Shown in pieces: positions 13,801 to 24,600 of a DNA stretch of 64,000 nucleotides. A model generated the notes under the pieces. That model did not search any database. It was not told the DNA's origin and worked only from the letters and a program-made list of their open reading frames with translations. This stretch comes from Mercenaria mercenaria (Eukaryota > Mollusca > Bivalvia > Venerida > Veneridae). Location of the stretch: NCBI RefSeq assembly GCF_021730395.1, contig NC_069366.1:66717001-66781000 (forward strand), read 5' to 3'. Position 1 is the stretch's first letter. Every line of letters begins with the position of its first letter. A program made the position numbers and the translations under genes.

Positions 13801-15382
13801 TGACTATTGAGACTCTTATTAGAAAACTTCGCTTTATCACGATAATTTCTTGAAGTATCGCGACAGCTTATATATTGTAACCTGCCTTTCTCATGGCAGA
13901 GGTTATAATGCTGTAATTCGGTCAAAAATGTGCTTCCGTGGTGTAGTCGAAAGAAGTCTCTAGTAAATAGATCCTAATTTTTCCATTTTTCGCGCAATTG
14001 TGCGTAAATCGGGAGCCAAATGAGCATTTTTTCACTCGTGGAATGAATTTTAAATAAAATAGGACACTTTTCATGCTAATACTCGCATGTTTTCGAGTTG
14101 TTTTACGTGAAAACAAAGTAGGGTTTTTATTCTGCTGACCGCTTTCTGAAATGCGGCAATATGAGGGTACCTGACTTCAGTTGACTTGCATTTCACTGCA
14201 TACTATTAAACATCCCTTTTTCTTTTCGTTTTCTTGAAGGAAATGTACGGGTATCTTGTGGAAAATAGGTCTACGACGGAGTGAAAATCTAGAAACTGTA
14301 ACAAAATTGTTCTGAAGTAGCTGAATTTTATCTGAAAATTTTTATTGGTATATAGCCTAAACCTTCATAATGGATTGATATTTAAAGCGTTACAAAGGTT
14401 TGGTCCCTTTTATTTTACAACTATAAAGTCAATTTACTACAGTATCATGGGGGCATTTAGTTTCCGCCCTTCTGTTTCTCTGTTCTTCCACTTGTCTAGC
14501 TTCGGCCAAATTTATGTCCCGATACTTTTTGAAAGTGCCTGCGGCACCTCGAAGGGGCTGCGGCATCGTCGAAATGCCTGCGGCACTTTTTCAAAATTGG
14601 CATAACGTTCAAATTCGGAATTTTCTGGACACATTTTATGTTTTAGCAGATCACATGTCATTTATAAATATAATTTACGACGGCAGAGACGACATCGTTT
14701 GGGTCAGCGAAAAGAAATCGAGTGTAAACAGTCACTGATGTGAAAAAATCACATTTCATTCCCAACTTATTTGTCCTTACGTTTCTAGGAAATTGATCTT
14801 TTGCCACAAATTTTAGCACGGATATGTAGATAAGATACATCTACACCCCGCTACATTCCCCGATTTTTGAAAAAATGCTTCATGCAGTAACAAGATGACA
14901 AAAATGACAAAAATCACTCACCAATCTCGCTCGTTTTGTAAACATTGACGAAGTACCTGCGGTACAGGAAGCGAAGTGCCTTCAATCCTCGTCGGCACAG
15001 TCAGTACCGCAGGCACTGTTTAGTACCCGTGACGCTGGGCTTGAGGGATATCTCACATTTCATATGCTTCCGTGATCTAGTATGCTATCATTTAGCTTGG
15101 TTGCGTTCTGGAGGATCTTCATATATAATTCAATTTCCATCGTTAATATGACAACAGGTACAACCGGAAAATGTTCCTAATTTAAGTGTGTTTACTAATT
15201 CGAAGTTACATAAAATTTTGTAGCAATAAGAAAAAAAAGTTACCTATATCCTTTGCAATCGACTTTCCATCTTTACGTTGACAATACGCATAGCCGGAAT
15301 AGCTTGTTCCTATTTCTAGAGCAGCTACGAATGTGAAGTTATCTTCGTCATTAAGGAAGAGTGATGTACGGCGCTCTGACAT
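7858..15382 (-). CDS. HSPA12-like (HSP70 family member 12A/B-type) protein, gene 2, five exons
   Basis: Inferred exons in transcript order: 15382-15244, 12476-12277, 11555-11337, 10191-10044, 8933-7858. Phases agree (1, 0, 0, 1) and the sum is 1782 nt, or 593 aa. Exon 3 is 219 nt, exactly as in gene 1, and three of four intron phases match, which supports tandem duplication. The phosphate-1 motif reads AALEIGTSYSGYAY (about 20-33): the usual Asp is Glu. Phosphate-2 is DIGGGLTDIII (about 233-243). The adenosine loop reads TGAFADS (about 399-405) instead of a GGFAES-like form. ATP binding or hydrolysis may therefore differ from gene 1; this is inference. The ATG at 15382 was chosen; the frame stays open upstream to a TAG near 15470 that could instead be an acceptor, so an extra 5' exon is possible. 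Introns carry a SINE, a minisatellite and a long inverted-repeat element. Confidence 0.85.
9344..9613 (+). repeat. tRNA-derived SINE, family A, full-length copy with target duplication
   Basis: It starts with a class II tRNA-like head: A box TGGCCGAGTGGTTAAGG and B box GGGTTCGAGTCTC. A conserved body follows (CCAGGTGCCCGCTCGTGATG, GGGGCACCTGGGGTCTTCC, AAGTCGCCGTATGACC, GTCGGTGCGACGTTAAAT) and then an A-rich tail. An 11 bp direct repeat TAAGCTGTTTT flanks it at 9333-9343 and 9614-9624. It lies in intron 4 of HSPA12-like gene 2. Mollusc SINE families of V-SINE/Meta-SINE type (for example RUDI) are candidates; I cannot decide which. Confidence 0.85.
10335..11336. repeat. Minisatellite copied from the exon 3/intron 3 border of HSPA12-like gene 2
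   Basis: About 13 good units of 52-54 bp run from about 10640 to the exon edge, with decayed units back to about 10335. On the gene strand a unit reads as acceptor-like CTTATAG, a 34 nt stretch including TTCATGCGCAAAGCAGCT, then ATG/GTAAGTGTTAT. The real exon end is TTCATGCGTAAAGCAGCTAA followed by CATG/GTAAGTG, so the repeat carries copies of the last 25-30 exon bases plus the splice donor. About nine units keep the GTAAGT donor; about four read GAGAAGT instead. Confidence 0.9.
12707..15053. mobile_element. Large non-autonomous element with about 540 bp inverted arms, in intron 1 of HSPA12-like gene 2
   Basis: The left arm (about 12707-13243) is matched in reverse complement by the right arm (about 14506-15053). 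Shared landmarks include CACGGGTACTAAACAGTGCC at the outside and GTGCCGCAGGCACTT at the inside. The arms contain repeated short palindromes of the form GTGCCTGCGGCAC. The 1.26 kb centre (13244-14505) has no recognisable transposase. Arms are highly similar, so the element looks young. No clear target duplication could be fixed; superfamily unknown. Confidence 0.8.
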
Positions 15383-16472
15383 GTTCACAATCGTGTTTTG
15401 TTTTTCCAGTTGTGGTTTCTTCTTCAGTTCCAACAACGGCAACGTCGTCTTATGACGCTCAAAGGCGGGCTACAAAATGTTCAAGTCGTCATGTTTAAAT
15501 GGTAGCATACTTTAAAGAATGGAATTCATCGGGACGTTCTTACATGTTCAAGTGTAACCTCAGATTCAGAAATTAAAAGATGTACAGATTAAAAATACAG
15601 ACTATTACATTTATGTAAATGTACCACTATTAACCGAAATGTTATGTCATCAAACATACGATTTCTTTTTATGTGATCACTCACATTTTTCTTTATGGCT
15701 AACAGATTATCCGCAAAAAGTATATGCATCCATGATCCAGCGAGTTAAACGTTCTTTTTCAATTGATAAATAAAAAAGTATATTCGGATCCTATGGGATA
15801 TTGGCCTATTGCGTTGTTATTTTTTTTTTTGTTTCTAAATAGATGCAGATATATTGAGAATCGGGTGATTAAGGGGGATTTTTGATACTATAACATTTCA
15901 TTTAAGGAAATTTACAAAACCAGAATGTTGCAAAAGAACTTTTTTCCTTTCATTAACGTTGTGTGAATCTTTTTACTCTCAAAACGGTCTCTCTGTTTAT
16001 CAAGACAATAAATGTTATTAAGTAAACAATTATGTAAAAATAAACTTTAAAAACAACTGTTTTTGTTGTTGTTACCGCTACTACTGACGCTGTTTACTAT
16101 ACTACAACCTCAATAGGTTATCCCAGTTTATGTACAAATGCGTTTGCAATGAATATAGACCAACAAAAAACTTATTGCTTTTTCAAACTTATCTAATGAT
16201 GACATATATAAATATAAAGGAAAATATATTATTTAAAGATTTACCCGTTTAGGCATGATTTCTTTTTTTTTAACAATCCACACAGCTTTTTAAATGTTTT
16301 AAACTTTAACTTCGATCACTTTATTTGGTTTCGAAACCAGGTATTTAATAATCCCTGGATTACTGTTCAGTAGGAGATATAATGTTTAAATAGATTTACT
16401 AAATTAGAGATTAATATTTCAAAAGATTAATACATATCGGTTAAAGACATTGTAGTAAAGTAACATTGATTA

Positions 16473-16712
16473 ATGAGCCGCGCCATGAGAAAACCAGCAT
16501 ATGCATTTGCGACCAGCATGGATCCAGACCAACCTGTGCATCCGCGCAGTCTGGTCAGGATCCATGCTGTTCGCTTTCAAAGCCTATTGCAATTAGAGAA
16601 ATTGTTAGCGAACAGCATGGATCCTGACCGGACTGCGCGGATGCGCAAGCTGGTCTGGATCCATGCTGGTCGCAAATGCACTATGTTGGTTTTCTCATGG
16701 CGCGGCTCATTT
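16473..16712. repeat. Foldback MITE, family F, copy 1
   Basis: Almost the whole 240 bp is one imperfect palindrome: it begins TGAGCCGCGCCATGAGAAAA and ends with the reverse complement. The arms carry GACCAGCATGGATCCAGACC. Related copies lie at about 36970 and 51343. Open frames read through it are side effects of the palindrome. Confidence 0.85.
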
Positions 16713-18768
16713 AGTTTTGCCGTTTCTTGTGCTAGTTATTTTATTTTGTTTCAGTTCATGCAGGTTCACATCCGGGCATTTTTTCGGGCTTCGGTGTGCA
16801 CCTTGATAGAATAAATTGCTTCATTTTGTTTTGTTGAGTTTAACGCCCTTTTTTCTTGAAACAATATTTATGTTTAAACGGTCAGCGTTTTTTAAAGAAT
16901 GATGAGCAAAGTATGTTTTTAATTGTTTGATTTATACGTAAATCTGCTTTAAGTTTCGTAAACTGGTTTTATATCAAAAGAATCAAGTGTTTGTTTTCTT
17001 GCATTTATATTTGCTTTATATGCCAGTGATGGACCAAAATTAGATAATAAGATATATTCTATTCAGCTCTGTTATGTTCGGTTCTATTCTTTTCTGTTCT
17101 ACGGTGGTAAGTCAGTCTACATTCCTCATCCCTGTCTGTAAATTACAATTTCTCCACAAACATTTTCTGCGGAAGGTGGGCAACCTTAGAGGTTGTCAGC
17201 CAATACGAAATATAAATGACTCATTCTTCCTATTGATTAGAAGAAATAAATTGATCCGATCCCACGGTGGGTGGGGGGATCACATTAAGGCATAACTATG
17301 GCACTGGTTTTTTGTCAAAGTTGGCTTGACTGCCATTTCGGCACCAAGATTATTGGACTAAAGTTGTCTCGGTTCGGCTTCTAAAGATAGAGCTCAATGT
17401 GCAGTCTTAGATAGCATGAAGATGAGTTAAATATCAATAGAAATTATGATTCTGTGTCGGTGTTTATTGATTTGCATTACTTTTCTTTGCATATATAGTT
17501 ATTCTCCTGAGTTTCGCTAGTTTTCGCTACTTTACCGGTATGTGTATTACCTCACGTAAATTTCTACACGTGAGCACTTTACCTTCGTTTTTTTTTACAT
17601 AAGAATAAAAACAAAATCCATTTTAAATGTTTTATTATATTCTTTTGAAGCAAATACACACAGTTAAAGAAGTAATCCTTCGTCTTTGAATAAACATAAT
17701 ATAACAATTTTTGAGATCATTCAATGGGTTGTTTAGCACACCATATTGTTTTGTATATTTAAAAGTTATCTATCAGTTACATTACTCAACATACTGTAAG
17801 CAAAGCAAAATGGTCAATGTCAAGAAATATTTTTTAGAATAGAAAAAGAAATGATAATAACAGAAACGATATAAAACACGACTATCAGACACGGTGGTGC
17901 TATATATAAAGCCACAATTCAGATGAATATTAATTTAGAAATAATACATTGCAGAGCCATGTTTAAATATATCGAATAAATATGAAGATGTTATTCGCCT
18001 GCGTAATAGCTGCATGAGGGCGTATACAGTCCAAAGATCCGCAATGATGATAGTATGAACGTTTTGAATTTTGAAGCCAACTTGAGCAATTCTAATCTTA
18101 TAGCCAGAATGTGTATTTTTATAGGAAACTTCTATGTGCAAGAAAATGTCGCGTTTATTCAAATCGTACAGATATTTCGATGAGCAAATTTGTTGAGGTT
18201 AACTAAGATCACTTTATTAGACTCCAGTGAAAAATGAAGTCGAAATCGCTCTTTCTGAAAAAAAATGTTGGTGACCAAAAATGGCTAAAATTAGTAAAAT
18301 TACGCCTAAAATGGAGTTTAATTTAAGGATAACTTCAAAACCAGACGATACATTTTGAAAACTAAGAAGTCCCTGCAACCACATTTCATAGGATTTTCAT
18401 CAAATTCATGAAAATATGACTTAAAACCTTGAAGTGACAGAAAAAGAATCAAACATTGTTGACAGAGTCAAACATTCTTTCAGGACCAATGTCGGTCCAA
18501 CTCGCAGGTATCAATTTCATTTCTTTACAGTCTGATATTACGGACCGTCGGTGGTGGAAACTACAGACCCATGATATTTGGACAAGGCCAATGTAAACAT
18601 ATAGTGATATCCGTTCATTTCAACTGGTTTTAGGTTTTATTATAGAGCAAAGCACTTATTTTATTTCAAAGAAAATATCCAAGAGCGAAACCAATAATGA
18701 GCATTAGAAAAACAATTATTAAATGTATTGTTTTCAAATTAAAAGTTATTAACATCTGAATGAAACTA

Positions 18769-19983
18769 GAGCTATCACTAAAGGTGATGAATGTACCCCC
18801 CGCATGCACTGACACAGTACATTGCAATTTGACGCACACAAGATTGCATAATTATGTGGACTGTATGTATATAGACTGTATGTATACAGTATAGTAACAA
18901 AAAACAAAGTCCCATAACTATGCAGAATATTTATCTAAAAGAATGTAACATGTACCATGCACAACTAGGGTTGGTACTGATCACTTGTGTGAAGTTTCAT
19001 TAAATTGTGTGCAAGGGTTTGGTAGATCAGGCACGCACAAGATTGCATATGCAGACTGTATGTACATAGTATGTTAACAAGAAACAAAGTCCCATAACTC
19101 TGTAATTTTTGTCGCTGAAAGAACCTAACATGCCCCATGCACAACTACTGTTGTTACTGATCACTTGTGTGAAGTTTCATTAAATTGTGTCAAGGGGATG
19201 AGGAGAGATGGTGCGCACAAGATTGTGTCTATGTATATAGTATAGTAACAAAAAATGTCCCATAACTCTGCTATTTTTTTTTCTGAAAGAACCTAACATG
19301 CCCCATGCACAACTACTGTTGGTACTGATCACTTCTGTGAAGTTTCATTAAAATGTGTCAAGGGGATGAGAAGAGATGGTGCGCACAAGATTGTGTCTAT
19401 GTATATAGTATAGTAACAAAAAAAACAAAGTCCCATAACTCTGCATTTTTTTTTTCTAAAAGAACCTAACATGCCCCATGCACAACTACTGTTGTTACTG
19501 ATCACTTGTGTGAAGTTTCATTAAATTGTGTCAAGGGGGTGAGAGATGGTGCGCACAAGATTGTGTCTATGTATATAGTATAGTAACAAAAAAAACAAAG
19601 ACCCATAACTCTGCAAAAAATTTTTCTGAAAGAACCTTACATGCCACATGCACAACTACTGTTGGTACTGATCACTTGTGTGGAGTTTCATTAAATTATG
19701 TCAAGGGGATGAGAAGAGATGGTGCGCACAAGATTGTGTCTATGTATATAGTATAGTAACAAAAAAAACAAAGTCCCATAACTCTGCAAATTTTTTTTCT
19801 AAAAGAACCTAACATGCCCCATGCACAAATACTGTTAGTACTGATCACTTGTGTGAAGTTTCATTAAATTCTGTCAAGGGGATAAGGAGAAATAGTGTGC
19901 ACAAGACAGACAGACAGACAGACAGACAGACAACCTGAAACCAGTATACCCCCCTTACAACTTTGTTGTCGGGGGGTACAATA
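18769..19983 (+). mobile_element. Pearl-like non-autonomous element (Helentron type), copy 1
   Basis: About six units of roughly 170 bp; each carries GTCCCATAACTCTG, GCCCCATGCACAACTACTGT and GATCACTTGTGTGAAGTTTC. A (GACA)n run follows at 19908-19932, then a 3' hairpin built from TACCCCCC and GGGGGGTA. This architecture (about 160 bp tandem core, tetranucleotide tail, 3' stem-loop) is that of the bivalve pearl family, now linked to Helentrons. No protein is encoded; the open frame through the repeat is incidental. Confidence 0.75.
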
Positions 19984-20235
19984 ATCATTATTAAGAAAAC
20001 AAAAGCATCCAGGATTAACAATTAGTCAATCATGTTAAAAATGTATATATGTACAAATATATGTGTCAAAATAAAAATTGTTGTGATAATTTCTTTGAAT
20101 AAATAACCATGAATGCATCAATTTTTTCCTATAAAATGGCATTAAGAAAATACATGTTACAAATGGAAACATTATTATGGGACAGTGTTAGATTTACTTA
20201 CTAGTATTCAAAGTATTTATTCATTTATTTATTTT

Positions 20236-20466
20236 GTTGGGTTTAACGTCGCACCGACACAATTATAGGTCATATGGCGACTTTCCAGCTTTGATGGTGC
20301 AGGAAGACCCCAGGTGCCCCTCCGTGCATTATTTCATCACAAGCGGGCACCTGAGTAAACCACCGACTATCCGTAAGCCAACTGGATGGCTTCCTCACAT
20401 GAACAATTCAACGCCCCGAGTGAGGCCCGAACCCACATCGATGAGGGGCAAGTGATTTGAAGTCAG
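20236..20466 (-). repeat. tRNA-derived SINE, family A, copy lacking the tRNA 5' end
   Basis: It is the reverse complement of the element at 9344: GGTTTAACGTCGCACCGACA, CATATGGCGACTTTCCAGCT, CCAGGTGCCCCTCCGTGC and the B-box region GGCCCGAACCCACATCGATG. The match stops at the equivalent of the anticodon region, so the outer tRNA half is missing. Confidence 0.8.
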
Positions 20467-21242
20467 TTATTCAAAGTAATCAAAAGTATGGCGGTTATAA
20501 TAAATCACAGCTGCAAATGAAAAAAAAATATATATATATCCAACCTATTCAAATTGTACCTCTACTAATTATAGATACTTTTCTCGTGATATTAGTGGAA
20601 TCAGTGATTTAAGGTTAAGGAGTATATCATCAAAAACAGAAGTATTTGATAAAAGAACAACATCCATAACAACAATCTACCTGACCATTACATGTTCTGT
20701 CGTACTGTCCGATACTAAAATATTCTGGAATTGTTGTCCCCCTTTAAAATGGATGCCATTTGTGAAGAAATAAAAATAAACAGAACTTTACTAAAAACTA
20801 CGTTCAACTTAGTTATGTGAGATTTCAACACTTGGACATTGTTGGAAATTCATCAAAACAATCATATGTAACAGTTCTTTTAAAATGATGAGTTTTTAAA
20901 GGCGTTGACTGTCCGGAAGTGTAGCCCCTTTATTCAGTCCTTTTCCGAAATTCAGTGTATGTATTTATTAACTGTATACTGACAATTGTATTGTAAAGTA
21001 ATATACATGTTTTATATGCTATTCAATTTACATGTGAAACAACTCTTGCTTTCTATGATTTGGTGTCGTTTGATTTTTTTCTCAAATGTAAGGCTAGGCG
21101 TTAAATGAGGTAAATACAGTACATACAATTTGGAAACAATACATAGATGTTTTCTTGCAAAACAATGCAGTAACATGAAAATATAACAAAAATACCTTGC
21201 AGGTGAAAAAAACACTGGTATACATATCAAATCAGTTTTATG

Positions 21243-21248
21243 TTTATT
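21243..21248 (-). promoter_or_regulatory. Candidate HNF4 polyadenylation signal
   Basis: AATAAA on the minus strand about 425 nt after the HNF4 stop codon. It would give a 3' UTR of roughly 450 nt. Other AT-rich signals exist nearby, so this is only the plainest candidate. Confidence 0.3.
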
Positions 21249-21673
21249 TTACATAGGTGGTGAAACAGGTTCTGCAGCTTTCAGTTGTTTATATTGACAA
21301 ACACTTATCGCTATGCAGCCATTAAAATGGTTTGTCACCCATGCACCGTAACAGCCATGATCCATCTCAACTGTTTCATGGTTTTAGTGTCATAACGAAA
21401 TAACTGGAGCGTGGCGTTAATACTCATCATGCTGTATACGAGTTTAGTAAGTTTGAATCCCTTTTTTACAATATCACAATAAAGCTTTTACAAAACTATT
21501 CCCATTTCGATGAGCACTATTTGTACACGTGTTGACTGAAGTTATTCTTTTAACATTCAGTTCAAAGTCAGTGTTCCATGCAGAAACAGAAACTGCTCAA
21601 AGCTTAACAAGTAACACATTTACAAGTACAAAATTATTTCAGACATGTGATCATATCTATAGATGTGAACATT

Positions 21674-24600
21674 TTATGCAACTTCTTGCTTTAAGCATTT
21701 ACTTCCTGCAGACAAGTTAAAAGGTTCGCCGGCTGGCAAAGGAGATCCGCTACAACTATTTGCTATCACATTTCCGTTCAAGGGGCTTCCTAGAGGGCCC
21801 ATATTGAGGTTGGGATCAGCTGGTGATACTGTGGACTGTGGTGAATTATCGAGCTGGAAGCTTGGAATATAGGGCACGGCATTTAGCATACCCACAGGGG
21901 GCGAATGGGATCCAAGGCCCATAACAGATTGTTCGAGTCCCGTCGCCATGTGAATAGAGTCACTATCATCGGATCCCGGGAGATCTGTGTAGTTGATTGT
22001 GTTCATAATCATGTTAGGCGACATTGAAAGCGGTGTTGCTGTGGCGCTGTCCATTGATGTTGTTGTTGACTGCACTTGCCCAATGTCTCCATTTGCCCCT
22101 AGAGTCAAAATATAAACACACCGGTTTCAAATAACATATAAGATTATTGCAAATGTTGTTTGGTATACAATTTGGGTACTAAGATGATTTTCAAGATTTA
22201 AAAGCGGGGAAAGAACCTACCTGTGGTTTAGATAGGGATTGAGGCTTCAGGCGCTATTTGATGCAATGACAAGTATATGGTTAAAACCATAGACTTTTAC
22301 AAAGCCTCCTCACATGACCACTAGGCGGGGTTCGAACTCGCATGGGACAAGCAATTTTGCTACTCAGCAATAGACAAGCCAAATAAATACATTATGATCG
22401 GAATGTAATAGACAAAAATACAAAAAAATTCGGGTTATCATTAAATGCATACGAATTTATGGAAATATTTGAACAAACATTATATCACTATCAGATAACA
22501 GTCAATATCCCAGCTTTTAAACTACGTTATATAAAGAGACCAGCCCAAAAACTTCAGCATTCGACTTACTATTTCAGCACAATGTTTAAATTTGCCAATG
22601 GCAAGACTATTTAAATTATATAATGCTGAAGTGTAATACCGTAAAAAGCTCAATTCTGTAAAATTGTAAAAATGCTCAATTTTATGATGCCGAAACCTAA
22701 AACTTTATGGCCTAATCGGAATGTGGATGTTTTTAGATTCAGACGTGCATTACAAATTTCACAAAATTACACAGACTCACCTCCCAAGAGCATTTCTTGT
22801 AACAAATTGTCAATTTTGGCCATTCCAAACAACTTTGCAAACTGTATCTGCTCGATCATCTGCCACGTGATACTTTGTAATGATGGAAGCAGCAGAAGAA
22901 TCTCGCCGAAGCGCCCTCTGGAGTCGTACTGACGATCGTTTATATAATCTTCTAAATTCACATGGATTTGGTAACGGAATGCTTTAATTTTGGCGGAGTC
23001 ACTTAAACCTTTTGCATCTGAAATGTATTGGATCTTCTATTTTTAACCAAATAAGATACTTTAAATTACTATTTGAATTCTTAGAAAATGGGATTGATAT
23101 CTATTCGCAATAGGTCTTCGCAAAACATAATTTGTGACTGTCTTCATGGCGAACCTATAATGAAAAGAGCTTCCCTTGAAGACAGAGCCTACACGTCACC
23201 ATTTATCGCCACTGACAATAAGAATATAATTTGAAAGAAACAATTGGATTATCAAATTACCTGGATCAAAAAATACTAATGCTTTCAAGCAAGAAAATTC
23301 GGAGTCATCTATCTGTACTTCTCGCAGTGGTTTCACCAGTTCATCGAGTACTCTCGTTGCAACGCGACCTATTTCCATATCCGCTGTATTTCTGGGTATA
23401 ATGACGTCATTTCCGAGTAGTAATGTGTCTTTATGAGCTATAGAGCGTCTTGCAACACCGAGTAACAGATGTTCTCCTGCATGTGCTCTTAGAAGAGCCA
23501 CCTGCAAAAACAATATTTATTGATAAACATTATTGTACTTATACCAAAAAGTGCATAATAGCTCTACATAAATTTATTTTTCTATAAATAAAACAATATT
23601 CTAGTTCCTGTCTTGAATTGTATCGTCCCTTAAACGATTGCAGATAAGAATATGACATTTTATACAATAAAATGATCCTTCGCACACAGGTCGACTCCAT
23701 GACCAGCCTGTAAATAATTCCTAAATAGCCCCTCCCGCGTGTGTTTCAGCATTGCTATTTGTGTCTAATTCATCTATGTTAGGGAAGATCAGTGGTTCTA
23801 GCCCTCCTGCACGGTGGAAATAGGGTTATCACGTACCATCAAAGCTCGAAAGATTCATTATGACCTAAACAATTACGGATAGACTTGAATTCCTACAAAA
23901 GCAAAAGACATACGCACCTGATCGTCTAGCGGAAGATCACAGAAGCAAGGAATATATTTTGCCCATTCAACCAGTATAAGAAGTTGTTGCTTCATCGAGT
24001 CACAAATATCATTTGCGTTAGCAATTCTCTTATGTGAAAGGTCATCGCCATTACATACAGACGGTGATGCTATCTAAAGTTTGAAATGAAATACATGTAT
24101 AAGTTATACATATTAAGCACGCTTGAATGTGTTTTGGGGTTTATACAGTTACTTTTTTCGGAAGTATCCCTGTGTTCCTTATTAGCCTATTGTTTCTGAA
24201 CGTAGACTTAAACTTTCCCACATGAATAAGAGGCTGAGGTCGAAATAACATAATCATGATAAATCTAGGCAGTGGTGGCATTTAATGGTTATACGGGAAG
24301 CTATGTGCACGATGAGCTGCTTTAAAATATGTAATCACACGGAACTTGCAGCCCACTACCTTAATTAGATCATCGTGTATAGAAAGTAATTATGCACCGC
24401 CTGGGATTTGAAATAACGACCCATTGCTTTCAAAATTATATTCTGAATAAGTAATCATTTTCTGACCTAACACCCTTTACTCTGCTATACCATCCTATCT
24501 CTTCCAGATCAGGAAGTAAAATGGCAAATATCACACAAGTCATGAAGCTTTGACTCCAACCAAAAGTTAAGAAACAATAAACAATATTAAGGCTAAGTAC

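Larger units (their letters stand above)
15383..21242. other. Intergenic region between HSPA12-like gene 2 and HNF4
   Basis: No gene seen. It holds the foldback MITE at 16.5 kb, the pearl-like element at 18.8-20.0 kb and the SINE at 20.2 kb; the stretches 15.4-16.4 and 16.8-18.7 kb are AT-rich sequence in which I recognise nothing. Confidence 0.5.

Noticed and set aside
16473-16814. 113-codon open frame on the plus strand
   Set aside because: It runs through the foldback MITE and its flank; a similar frame occurs in the other copies for the same reason.
19526-19756. 76-codon open frame with repeated ALHATCTTTVG/CQGGERWCAQ-like parts
   Set aside because: It is a reading of the tandem core of the pearl-like element.
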